Program-made: the position numbers and the translations under genes
The notes under the pieces: model-generated
Told to the model about the DNA's origin: nothing
The model's database searches: none
The model's input: only the letters and a program-made list of their open reading frames with translations
In this document: positions 1 to 11,583 of the stretch, piece after piece
How positions within the stretch are numbered: the first letter of the stretch is position 1
Layout of the letters: every line of letters begins with the position of its first letter
Assembly (NCBI GenBank): GCA_013399305.1
Contig: VXAI01000019.1
Location: 6,116,517 to 6,180,516, forward strand
Length of the DNA: 64,000 nucleotides
DNA from: Rostratula benghalensis
Lineage: Eukaryota; Chordata; Aves; Charadriiformes; Rostratulidae
Reading direction: 5' to 3'

Positions 1-3000
1 TGCACTACATCAGCTTTCGCCATTAACTATTGATTTATTGAAAAAAGTGGAAAAAAATCCCAATGTTGATGCTTTAACCCGAAAATTAGCTTCAAGAAAC
101 ATGGATCTTATCATCAGTCTCTGGTTTTTATTCTATAGAGTTTCAACTCTGGCACCTTAAAGATATTTGGAAATTATTCTACTTTGTACTTGAATACAGC
201 ACACCATTTTCCTAACATATATGTGCACTGCTTATGCGAGCAATCCAAAAGTATTGCATTAACCTTCCACCTGTTGTGCAAAAATTTCTTAGTTTGAAGG
301 ATTTATATTACACATACACACACCCACCCACCAGTAATGAAAAGTATTTCATGCACAAAGGTTTCATTGTTTAAAAACACAAAGAAAACAAACAAACAAA
401 TTGGGGGTCGGTCAATATCAAAGAAACACTTATTTAAACAACAAAACTGCCCATTTTCCAGGTGTCATAGTTCTTACTATTTATACTCGAGGTAACACGA
501 ATGAGGTATCTCACTGCAAGATCCAGGAACAAAGCAAACTGACCTTTCTTATTTTCTTAATGAGTAAAGGTACAGCTTTCTTAAGATAAATAACCAAATA
601 TATTGCTTGACAGGAACTCTCTCCACAAAACCAGAGAGCGTCTCAGTGCTTTTCAAAGTCTTCTTTTGTTTATTTTTCTTTATTTTACTTTATTGGTTTC
701 ATATGTAAAATAAGCAAAGTATTTACCAAAAATAAACATACACAATTAAAAAAGATCTCTGCTTTCATGAGTGGTTTTTTTTTTTGTTTTCAAAGCTACT
801 ATTTTGAATACTAGAATTTCATTGCAGTACAGACTGATTATGTTTAAATCCTCAGTGGCCTTCTCCGATATATAAACAGTAGGACAGCGATAAAGAAGAT
901 TTCACTTCATGAACAATAACGTAATTATTAATGAATTGAACTGATTTAGAGAAATGTGATACATTAATGAACACACATGAAATCTCCTGTGGAAGAGACG
1001 AGCTTTTTAAAAATGCGTACGGAATAGCAGAAGACAAGTTGGACAGATAATGACCACAGGAAATGACCTTGAATCAAATGATGGAAAATTAAGGTAGAGC
1101 GAGTGATTGAGATTTCATGGGAAATCTTTATCACTGTGCTGCGGTGTGGTGTCTGAAAAGAGAATAGGAAAATCAAGAGTGCAGACAGGGGAGAAAAACT
1201 CTCATTAGACACCGCATTTCTACCTTCCCCATTTGTAAAAGCCTATTTTGTCTTTAAATGATGCTTACAGAATAAGAGTTGTTATGAATCTAGCATGAAG
1301 ACTACGCATTCAGGAGCCTCTAGGGGGACAAGCAGCTGTAAGATGAGGAGGAAGGGGAGGAATTTAGACATTCAAATGAAATATTGATTACTGGATCTTA
1401 AGAAGAAGGGTAGAAGGGAGTAAAATAATTACAACGCTGGTGCCAGGTATGAAAATAGGGACAATGAGAAGGAATGTTTTCATGGGGGCAATAAATACGA
1501 TTGTTGCATTAGAACAGCAGAAAAGAGTTTTATCTTCCAGCCCTTTTTGCCCCTATTCTGTCTGCAGAAGAGGGTGGAGGTAAACAAGTAGAAGTGGAGA
1601 AGTAACAGCCAGAAATATCTTAGGTAAAGAAACCAAGCTTAAGTTAATCAGACATTTTAGGTTAATAAAGAGTAAGGAATGATATTTATTGTCAAGCATA
1701 TTCCTAGGAATTAATTTCATTTTATCTTCATGTGTTTCTCACATAACAGACTGGATAACAGTAAAAGTCTTTGCAAATGTCGTAATCCAAACCCCATTTC
1801 TGTGGCATTCGGGAGCAAACCGGGCAGTCTTGTGTGCTCCTTTACAGTTCTGATTGCATGGATGTGGCCAGAAGAGTTTTCCAGAAACCCATGACAGATG
1901 GGAAAATCCCCTGGCAGCAGGTACATACTGAAATCTCTAAGATTCATAGAAAACTCATGGCGTGCCTAGAGTTATTGAGCAAATTTACTATACACATATA
2001 GAAGAAGACAGTCAAAGTTCTTCTGTCAGAATCTTCAAGAATGTGAAAATACCACAATTTAACTAATAAGAAAAAAAAAATCCTAGAAAAAAAATGTTGG
2101 CTTTTTTTTAAAAAAAATCTGAATTGTAGAACTTTGGTTGTAATTAAAATAGAATATTAACACAAATTTTATAAATTTTGCCTTATTACACCTTACTCCA
2201 GGCAAAAATAATGTTTTCCTTCATCAAACAAAGCACAACTTTAGGAAGGAAACAAGGGAAAAAACCCACCCCCGAACAACAGTGACAGGGAACAACTGCA
2301 GACCACTGCCAGTGTCATATCTCTGCTCCCCAAAGGCCAACACTGTTTACTTGGTTAGTCTAATAGACAGAATCACTAACTACACACACGTGCACGAAGG
2401 GAGAGGGAGGAAGTCACTCACACAGAACATCACAATCCGCTGGGACAGGAGGTCAAATCCAGCAGTGGAACAAAAGAAATGACTCCGATCAGGTTGTTTT
2501 GAAGGGAAACAGCTTGTGCCCTGGTGGAGCCCAGTCAGTTCCACGACAATGGCCAAGTCACTAATTCAATAAAAACTCATAAAAATTTTGATTTATAAGC
2601 TTTTTCCTTGGTGACTGTTGCTACTTGCTGATTCTTTGACTAAACATGGTGATGGACTGAAAACAATTAATAGAAATACCCCTCACTGCTGCTTCTCCTT
2701 TTTGTATACATGGAACTCTAACTGGAAGAGCTGTTCTTAATTTTCCTTTGTCTTAAATCTTGTTCTATCATTTATTCATGTATTGCTTTTCAAAGTACAA
2801 AATGCTATAATGCTATGGTATTAATACTTAAAAATTCATTTTCCATATAGTCACAGACAGACAAAATGCAAGGCAAAAAGGCAAACTTGATATAAAATAA
2901 AATTAGAGTCTTCTACAAATAAAGAAATAAAACAATAAACCCCCCCACCTCCTAGCACAAAACATGTAGAGCACAACATTTTGGCACTGGATAATTCTGT

Positions 3001-3920
3001 GAAAGAAAGAGTTTTTGTCCAACTGACCCACGGAACATTTAGATTAACAATTAAATTGCTTTTAATTTTTTTTTTATATTCTGGGGATATTTGTATAGAT
3101 GGCTACAGGAAAACTGTAGAAATTAACATCTATTAGTTTAAAAGGCACCTTTATTTTTATTTATTCTCTTTGTTTGAAAACATTCGCTGATCTGCTTGCT
3201 ACATTGCTACATACAAACCCAGTTTTTTTCCTAAATATTCTGTATATTTATGTGTATTTTTATATATACACATAAACGTATGGATGCATGCACACACACA
3301 GATTGATGCATGATAACCTAAGGGACAATGGAAAGAGATGCAGGTGCTGAAAGGTGAATTTGACAGAAAAAAAAGCAGGAATTCTGCTGATTTTTCTATG
3401 GTCCTTCAATAGACACAGAATAAGGCAGATAAACAAACACACAATAATAAAACAAGAAAAACGTTGGGCTGGGGGTTGGTTTAGTAGAAGCCAGAAAAAC
3501 AGCAAGACATTATAACCAAGAGGACACCATCACAGCCTAAACACAGCCATGCCAAAAAAAGGGAGTAAAAATAAATGAATGGATATAAATTCTGAAAATT
3601 AGAACTTATGGGATGCTTAAGTCCATTATAAATGTGAGACAGGAAAAAAAGAACCCAAACGTCTAATCCTGATAAATTGTCCTCACATAAGAAGGGGTGG
3701 TGAAAGTTCTTGTTAAAGGAATAATCAGTGACAATCAGTAGCACATTTCACTCCTATTGCAAGTTAAAGTAACCTGGGAAACAGGATTTCTCATAGGAAG
3801 GGTTGTTTTTTTTTTTTTATGGACAGGATACTGCTTATCTGTACACTTGGACTATCGAATTATTTATCTGTTATTGTTAGTGGTCTCTGGATTTAAGCAG
3901 AGACTATAAAAAAATCAGTC
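1..3920. other. Unique AT-rich non-coding DNA
   Basis: No gene is visible. Open frames here are short (under 90 codons), unrelated to any family I recognise, and scattered on both strands as expected by chance. The stretch holds short A and T runs, a small CA/CCCA-rich patch near 308-332, an AAAC-type patch near 378-400 and an 11-bp inverted repeat at 3247-3276. I see no splice-framed exon, RNA gene or CR1 similarity. Confidence 0.75.
3247..3276. repeat. Perfect 11-bp inverted repeat (hairpin/cruciform-prone)
   Basis: Arms 3247-3257 and 3266-3276 are exact reverse complements (tttatgtgtat / atacacataaa) around an 8-base loop. The arms are AT-rich, and an alternating purine-pyrimidine CA run follows near 3288-3300. 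It is too small and AT-rich to call a microRNA precursor. It is most likely simple-sequence DNA. Confidence 0.6.
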
Positions 3921-4250
3921 GCAGAATCATAGAATTGTCTGGGTTGGAAGGGATTTTTAAGATTTCATCCAGTTCAACCACCAATTTAACCCTGAGAAAA
4001 CCCACCACTAAACTATATCTCTAAGCACCACATCTGTCTGTCCTTTAAACACCTCCAGGGATGGTGACTCCACCACTTCCCTGGGATTCTAATGCTTAAT
4101 AAGCTTTTTGGTGAAGAAATTTTTCCCAATATCCATCTTAAACCTCCCTTGGCACAACTTGAGGCCGTTTCCTCTTGTCTTATCACCTTTGACTTGGGAG
4201 AAGAGACCAACTCCCCCTGGCAACACCCTCCTTTCAAGGAGGTGCAGAGT
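3921..4250 (-). mobile_element. CR1 LINE, 3' fragment (group B)
   Basis: The plus strand opens with the reverse complement of the CR1 tail (agaatcatagaattgtctgg, then gttggaaggg). It continues with the reversed 3' region: 'cacatctgtctgtcctttaa', 'ggtgactccaccacttccct', 'gtgaagaaatttttcccaat', and an 'agagaccaactcccc' segment. These match, in order and reversed, the blocks of the plus-strand copy at 28172-28620. The copy is 5'-truncated and heavily mutated, with no intact frame. CR1 is a chicken-repeat-1 type non-LTR retrotransposon whose copies usually keep the 3' end and lose the 5' end. The 4250 boundary is approximate. Confidence 0.93.
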
Positions 4251-7200
4251 CACAGCTGACAGAAGAATAATATTAAATTAACCATGTGCAGATTTGTGAA
4301 GGTGTATCTGTTTTGTGGATGCTATTTTAGGGGGCATATCACCTAACACAAATTGAAGCGCCAGCAGTTTTGGATGCAGAGCTGAAGGTCTAAGTGCTGC
4401 TTTAGGAACATTCCAGTTCCAAAGAACTCTTTTTTACCATCACTGGAGTTGAAGTTCTTCATACAGACACACTTCTTTTTTATTTTTATTTTTTTCAATG
4501 AAAGAACAGGATTCCCCTGGATTTTCAAAAGTTCTTCCTGTTTTACTATATGAAATTTCTCGTTATCCAAAGGCTTTACAAGGAACCAGTGTTACTACGT
4601 ACCCTGATGAATAGCTACGAATATTTCTGATAGAGATCAGATAAATCTTGACATAAGGGTCTTTCTACAGACAGGAGCATCCCTTCAGTTCCCTTTTAGC
4701 TCAGGCGAACAAACCGACTGATCAGGGGAAACCAAACTTTCCTTTGTGTCAGAACATCTCTGACATCACGAGCTCTGTGATCATACACCTGGAGCTCAAG
4801 ACCACACGCAGGGGTGGAGAAACCGTTTTAAATTTAACTTTCAAAACAGTTCCAAGAACCACGTTGTCACACCAGTGGAACAAAAAAAAAAAAAATCAGA
4901 CAGGTATTTAAGACAGGATAAGCAGGAGGTTACAGCTTGTATGGTAACCAACGACGTACGGCTTTAATGAGATGAAAGATTTGAAAGGGTTATTTGCAAA
5001 CTGTCTAATAATAAGTAATTTTAGATGTCTCAAGGCCAGTCATATGGAGAATGCAGTCGTTTATAGTTTTATAATCTTTGTGACATGGTGCCCTCCAGCA
5101 AGCACAGAATGGGTCCTATTTCAGTTGTTTTAAAAGACCTGAATGTATCAGAATAAAGTTGAGTCTCAGCATGTTAAAACAGCATGAAATACATTCCCTT
5201 GCAAATTGTTTACAGAAAAAAATGTGTTTATGGAAATGTATCACTGATTAAAATTACTAAAGGTAAAAGACTCTCTCTGAGTCTTTTAATTGTATTTCTT
5301 CCTAGAGTGTGGCTAGTAAGGATGCTATTCTAAACTCCCACTATGAAAAATAATAACAAAGCTGTTTTTCCATTGTTTTTTTTTATTATTATTATTATTT
5401 TTCCCTTTGAACTAATTTTCCCGAACTATTTTGAAAATCCTAGTTTTTAAAAAGCTTGTGGCTCTTTTGGTGATCACAATCCAACTTTACTCACAGATTT
5501 TTAATCCTGCAAACAGGCACATATTTTTTTGTACCTTAAAACCAGAGACTGTGAGAATTGTATCTTAAAAACACCTTAGTGAAGAAGATGTTTTGATTTT
5601 GAAGATGATTGTTTATGCTTCCTCACTATTGAGACTGGACGTGGAAAGCTGAGTAGTGTCAATTCAACGGACCAGGATGTAAGAAAAAGTGGTAGAGAAA
5701 GTAAATTGAGACCTCAAATATATCCCTATTCCAATTAGTCAAAAACCTGTCAATTACTGTAAACGAGCTTCGTTTGAAACAAGAACTTTTACCAGGAAGT
5801 GAAATAACTTTCTCAAATTTCTCTTTTTCTTCATTTAAGCAAACAGTGCACAAATATTACTGGAAGTATTCACACTGAACTGACTGAACTATGATGTGTT
5901 TTTTTCCAGCAGAAACATTTCACTTTCACATTTTTTAAATGAAAAATCTAATTTCCTCAAAACAAGCATATTTGACAGTTTGGGATTTCGGCCAACCGTA
6001 AAAATTTAAAAAGACCCCTTTCAAATAATTTTCTCATGGTGTTACTTTCACAACTGTTTCCACAGAATCTCTTTAATAGCTGTTTGTATTCTTCACATTG
6101 AACTGGTTTTAACTGTTTGAATCTTCTGCGGAGAACAGGGCTGGCTACGGGAGGTTGGGCAATATGGTTGGTGAAGGGAATAAAAGTTCTGCTTGCTCTG
6201 ATGTAAAAAAATAATAATAAAAAAAATTTTAAAAATGCTGCAAGTCAGAATTCCTTAAAGTCTTACAGACCCATAGACAAAATGTGCCATCTGAGTTTGG
6301 AGGAGCAACATTACTGCAAACCCAAGCTAATTTATGCATCTTGCATTCCTTAGTACTAAGACATTTACAAGTAAACTGCTAAATATAAAAGATTACAAGT
6401 TCGCTGAATCAGAAGAACCTCGGCTTTTGGTATGATTAAGTTTTAATTGTATTTTTCCTTAGGGATCACTAGTAGCTAATAAGCTCAAGAAAATAGGACT
6501 TTAAATAGCAGGAGTAGTAAAAGTCACCCCATGCACCATACTCTGATTTGCTTGGCTGCCTTAGGCATCCTATTGCCTGCAGTTTCAAGAGTTCAGTTTT
6601 CATCAATGAAAAATCCATAAAACCCCCTTAAGAAATGCTTATTTTTGAAACGTGGGCTGCTTGAGTACATCACGTTCCTTCTGTGAGTCTCAGAGATGCT
6701 GCTGCCACCTCTTCTTGCTTCTCCCGTGGTTGGTTTGTGAGAAACCCCTTTTTGTGAGGCACAAACTCTGAATCCCACACACTTCTCAGATTTAACAACC
6801 TGCATCTCTGCGGCTGAGAACAGGGATTGCCGTCAACATAGATTGCAGCTGTGTCACCTAGAGTAACTTCTCACCTCATGAAAAGTCTTTTGCTTTTATT
6901 TTTTGAGACAAAGAAGCCTTTCTGCTGACTCATACCCATTTGTTCCCACCCATTTCTCAGCCAGACCAAGGAACTCTGGATGGTAGAATGTGCAGAGGCA
7001 TCATTCTGCACAGAAAGAGTGAAACATAACTCTAAAACTGCACAAATCAAAGTTAAACCAAGCCTTGTGCTATAAATCAGCACAAATCAAAGTTAACTTC
7101 TTTCTCCCAGGGATTTATGCTTTTTTTCCTTTCTTTAGGTGCTTCTAACTGGGGCTGGTAAAAACCCTGGCAGCTAAGTTGGAGGGAGTGCATGGTTAAC

Positions 7201-8354
7201 CATTAATTAAATTATAAACTGCCATTAAAATCGATTTGAGAGTCTACATTTATTCCCTCCTATATATCCTAACCAATGCCTCATTTGCAAAATCAAGTAA
7301 GGCCCTCATTCTTTTATGATGCTCAATTTGGAGGGTCACATAAAAATGTTACTGTGTAGCTTGAGACAATGTATTTGCATTTCTGCAGCTACATTTCTGC
7401 ACCTGAAAACAGATGGAAATCTTGCAAACACAAACATGTAGAAAGAATAAGTATTTTTACAATATAACCACGTGAAAACATGTTAATTAGATTGAGGAAC
7501 CTCGCGTTAATAAACTCAGGACATCTTCAAAATCATCAAAGAGTTGAATAACAAGATTATAGTACTCCTGTAATTAATTTATTAATTAATGAAGACTTCT
7601 TTATCCCCGTAACAATTCAGTTAGTTCTATCAGAAAATTGAAACTGGCACATGACAACCAAGATGCAGAGGAAGGACTCACGGAACGGGAAGGCTAAGAA
7701 TTTATTAAATAAATTGAGTTTCAGAAGGAATGAAATCCCTTGGACTTGCAGGGCCCCAGGACTCTGGAACACGTGCAAGCAATGGCGTAGGGCACACCTT
7801 TGGGGACACGCCACCCAATCGTCTGGGAGCTCTGCCTTTCCAATGAGAGAACGAACTGTTAATTAACAAATATTAAGATCCCAACTTGTCAAGTGAAATT
7901 AAACTCAAGGGATGAAGCGGGGCTGCCCACGAGAAGCTAAGCTCTCAAAACTAAACCAGGTCAAAACTAGGGAATGACGTTTGGAAGCAGTGAAAGGAAT
8001 AGTTCTGCTGCTTAATTTCTGGTGGTTCAAAATACCTCGTAATAGCTCAGTTAATCTTTCTCTCCAAAGTCTCTGTGGTACAGCAGGCTCCTGAATATGC
8101 TATTTTGTAAAAAATCCAGGGATCCACATTACCTCTGAGCTTTCTTATGAGGTGAGCTTCTTTCCCTTCTAACATGGCTCTGTGATAGGGATTTTTCTCT
8201 CAAACTAAAAGGATTCGAAGGACAATCTTACTGCTTGAGAAAATCACCCTTTCTGAAGATGAGTACCACACAGTTTAGAACAGCACAACCTCCATATCAC
8301 AACTGCTGCCTGTGCAGATGCCATGAAAACACATTTCCTTAGTCTGAAGATAGT
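4251..8354. other. Unique non-coding DNA
   Basis: No gene is recognised. Contents are a short TTA tandem run near 5380-5400, several A and T runs, an exact 17-bp direct repeat at 7040-7056 and 7080-7096, and a slightly CpG-enriched patch at about 7660-7860 that includes a CACGTG E-box core. Reading frames on both strands stay at or below 75 codons and look random. Confidence 0.7.
7040..7096. repeat. 17-bp direct repeat, 40-bp period
   Basis: The 17-mer gcacaaatcaaagttaa occurs exactly at 7040-7056 and again at 7080-7096. The 23 bases between the copies are not repeated. Each copy contains ATCAAAG, which resembles a TCF/LEF core, but such short matches are common in AT-rich DNA. It could be a small local duplication or a target-site duplication around a 23-base insertion. 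The repeat is seen directly; its meaning is open. Confidence 0.8.
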
Positions 8355-8545
8355 ATCACAGAATTATAGAATGGCTTGGGTTGGAAAGGATCTTAAAGAT
8401 CATCCAGTTCCAGCCCTACCTCCCACCAGACCAGGTTGCTCCAAGCCCCCTCCAGCCTGGCTCTGGACACCTCCAGGGATGGGGCAGCCATTGCCTCACC
8501 ACCTTCACAATGAAAGATTTCTTCCTAATATCTAATATAAATCTA
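8355..8545 (-). mobile_element. CR1 LINE, short 3' fragment (group A)
   Basis: It starts with the reversed tail (atcacagaattatagaatgg, cttgggttggaaaggatctt) and the text 'catccagttccagccctacc'. It continues through 'cccaccagaccaggttgctc' and 'cctccagggatggggcagcc' to 'gatttcttcctaatatctaa', which is the reversed CR1 3' region. About 190 bp remain. The segment near 8490-8520 has lost some bases relative to the other group A copies. The copy is non-coding and strongly 5'-truncated. Confidence 0.94.
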
Positions 8546-10063
8546 ATAGGAAAGATTGTTTTACAGACATAACAGAATTTCCCTATGTGGAGGGTAGTCC
8601 CCTCACTGTGCAGATCTGAGTATAACAGATTAGACAGTTTAATTGTTCACCTGAAATAAGCACCTGAGAAGTCTGGGAGCTGTGCAAGAGTCCTCAATGA
8701 GGCAATTCTTTAATCTTTTTCTGTTGAATGAGTACTGAAATTAAAGGCAAGTCCAGCAGTCATTTTGCTCTATTTGATCTAGCCCGGATTTTCTGTTCAT
8801 TAGTAATTGGATGGTTTTCCCACCTCTCAAGCTTGATATCAGAGCACACCTGGTTGTGATTTTTAAAAGTCAGTATGCATGTAAAAAAACCAGTTTCTTC
8901 CATTAAAACACAGGCTGTAAAGCTATGTCCACTGAGAACCAGTGAGGATTTTTACCTGCTCCCATAACGAACTGAACTGCAGCTGATCTGCTCCTCTGAT
9001 GCTCTCATACAACATAATTCAGAAGATGGAAAATGTGCAAAATTGCAGGAAAAATTATCTTTCTGCATATATTTAATCAGAATTCTAGACAATTCTATTC
9101 ATTACTTCCAAAATTGCCTTTGATGGAAAACATTGCTTCCACTGAACTAAGTGTGGATATTGATTATTTAAAGTTTTAGTTCACAATCCAAATACTACAC
9201 TGGCTTATTTTGTGGGTACTTTGCAATGCATTACATTTATTTAACAGTGTACAATTACTCTGCTTTAAGTTGTGTTTGGATATGATAGATTCAATTAAAG
9301 TTTTTTTTTTACTAGACACCTGGCTCAGTGATATTCAGCAATTCCATAACAGGGGTAATACTGCCTGTTTTAAAGAAAGATTGAAATTAGCAGAGAAAAA
9401 ACCCAATAAAAACGTGATTCCTTGTCTCTAAAATATTTAATATCAAATTACCATGGTTAAAAAAAAAAAAAAAAGAAAGTGCTTTTAAAAATATGAAGAA
9501 ATGCTTAATAGATTGTAATACGACTTGATACTGGAAAAGCACACCCATGCCTAAATACCGAAGACCTGTGTTTGTTCTCACGTGAAGGTGGCACAGAAAT
9601 TTCCACACAGAAAATTCACGGGAATGCTGAGATCACATCTAGCACACAAAAAAACCCCAGCAGGCATTCACACAATTTCTGCTATTAAAAGCTAAACTCT
9701 TTTGTATCACAATTGACTTTTTGTTTTTTTAAAATGGCTTCAACTACAGGAAAGGCTCGAAAACTGACATTCCATGAATTCACAACCAAAGTCTGACAGA
9801 AAAAGCTACAAAAGAATTTCCCCATAACGCACTGCAAATTATGTCACTAAAGCTCATCTGAAGGCAAAGCTTTTCTCTAATTTGGAGAGCCAACTCAGAC
9901 CTTCCTCTCTCCATAGGAGGGAAGGAAAACTGTGCCAACTGTGTTGAATTAAATACAATTACATGGTTGCATCTCTCACTACTTACTAAGGAAGTAATGC
10001 ATGTAGTAAAACCACTGCTTTTCTCCCTTTTTACATCCTGTATACAGTAGCACTTGCAAGATC
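8546..10063. other. Unique non-coding DNA
   Basis: No gene is recognised. A 16-base A run lies at 9459-9474, and several A/T-rich stretches occur. The longest open frame is 73 codons. No repeat family is recognisable between the two flanking CR1 copies. Confidence 0.7.
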
Positions 10064-10644
10064 ACTGGGCTACATCCCCAGCAGCATGGCCTGGAAGTCA
10101 AGGGGGGTTATTCTACTCTTCTGCTTTGCTCTGGTGAGATCCCACCTGGAGCTCTGGGGCCCTCAGCACAGGAAGGACAGGAACCTGAGAAGTGAGTCCA
10201 GAGGAGGCCATGAAGATCTTCCGAAGCCTAGAGCCCCTCTGCTGTGAAGAAATGTTAAGAGTGCTGGGGGGGTTCAGTCTGGAGAAAAGAAGGCTTCAGG
10301 GAGACCTTAGAGCCCCTTCCAGTCCCTAAAGGGGCTCCAGGAGAGATAGGCAGGGACACTTGATCAGGGAGGGGAGCCAGAGGATGAGGGGTAATGGTTT
10401 TAACTGAAACAAAGGAGATTTAAATTAGATTTCAGGACAAAATCATTTGCTGTGAGGGTGGTGAGACCCTGGCCCTGGTTTCCCAGAGGAGCCGTGGCTG
10501 CCCCATCCCTGGAGGGGTTCAAGGCCAGGTTGGATGGGGCTGGGAGCAACCTGGTCTGGTGGAAGGTGCCTCTGCCCTTGGCAGTGACTAAATGGGTCTT
10601 CAAGGCCCCTTCCAACTCTAACCATTCCATGATTCTGTGATCAC
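10064..10644 (+). mobile_element. CR1 LINE, 5'-truncated copy (group A)
   Basis: Similarity begins near 'gggctacatccccagcagca'. It runs through 'ctctggtgagatcccacctg', 'gagctctggggccctcagca', 'aggcttcagggagaccttag', 'ccatccctggaggggttcaa' and the tail 'ttccaactctaaccattcca' with 'tgattctgtgatc'. About the last 580 bp of the element are kept, covering the end of the reverse-transcriptase frame and the 3' untranslated region. Stops and small indels rule out function. The internal stretch 'gatttcaggacaaaatc' is shared with the copy at 20361, which points to a common source subfamily. Confidence 0.96.
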
Positions 10645-11399
10645 ACTTCTTATATTCACTTTTCACATATGCAACCAGGAGGTGTGGGGTCGGAGGGCAA
10701 GAGGAAAAAAGTATTACCACTGATTTACTGAACTACACAAACCTTCTCGAATGACAAGAAACCTTTATTCTCACTTTCTTGTCGAGAAAAGCCTCCAACA
10801 CTTCTTTATCCAAATCGCATCATACCAGGGCTTTAGGTTTTAGTCAGACATAGGGATTGCCAACTGGTTGAAAATTCTCTTTGATTTCAACTTGACTGTC
10901 TCAAAATGATCCCATGTTGCCTTTTATCTGAATGTTTATGTCTGAAAGCAGCAACAGCAAAAACTCTCCTACATTCTTTGAAGGAAATCTCTTTAATCAA
11001 AATAGCAATAGAAGAACACATCTGGGTACATTTTAGCTCTCCTTTACTCTTTTAAAGACTACCTACAATGTTCAGTCTTCAGAACAGGTTTCTGCTGTAC
11101 ATATGTATTTAAACGTCCTGTATTTCAGGAAAGTTTAACCTCATCAGACCTTCTGAGGCTTGTCAAATTAGTTCATCAAGCACATTCATAAAAATTTGCT
11201 TATTTCTGCTTCTGTGAGTGTGATCAAGCACAGAAGTTAAGATAGAATGAAAAAGTGAGGTGGTGCAGAAGAGGGATACTAAGTGAGACAGGAAGCAGGA
11301 CATCATTCTGGAACTTTAGTAAGTTATCAGAAGCTATTGAAGAAAGACCTTATTCCAATCCCTCTGTCTCAATACCAAACAAGGATGACAGAATATTTG
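10645..11399. other. Unique DNA between two CR1 copies
   Basis: No gene, RNA or tandem repeat is recognised in this 755-bp interval. Parts of 11255-11399 might be a degraded upstream portion of the following CR1, but I cannot align them with confidence. Confidence 0.6.
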
Positions 11400-11583
11400 G
11401 AATAAACACTGGCCCACATTGCCCAGAGAGACGGTAGATGTCCCATCCCTGGAACCATTCCAGGTCAGCTTGGATGAGGTTCTGAGCAACCTGACCTAAT
11501 CGAAGATGTCCCAGGCCATGGCAGGGGGGTTGGACAATATGGCCCTTAAAGGTACTTTCAACCCAAACTACTCTGTGACACTA
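11400..11583 (+). mobile_element. CR1 LINE, old 3' fragment
   Basis: CR1 blocks appear in the usual order but diverged: 'cacattgcccagagagacgg', 'tgtcccatccctggaaccat', 'caggtcagcttggatgaggt', 'gagcaacctgacctaatcga', 'ccatggcaggggggttggac', and a tail with 'tttcaacccaaactactctg'. It looks more mutated than the group A copies at 10064 and 20361, so it is probably an older insertion. The start is uncertain by tens of bases. Confidence 0.9.

Noticed and set aside
10400..10720. Open frames of 60-106 codons inside the CR1 at 10064
   Set aside because: They arise from the GC-richer 3' region of CR1. Similar frames appear in the copies at 8355, 20361, 26551, 35005 and 59474. They are repeat shadows, not genes.
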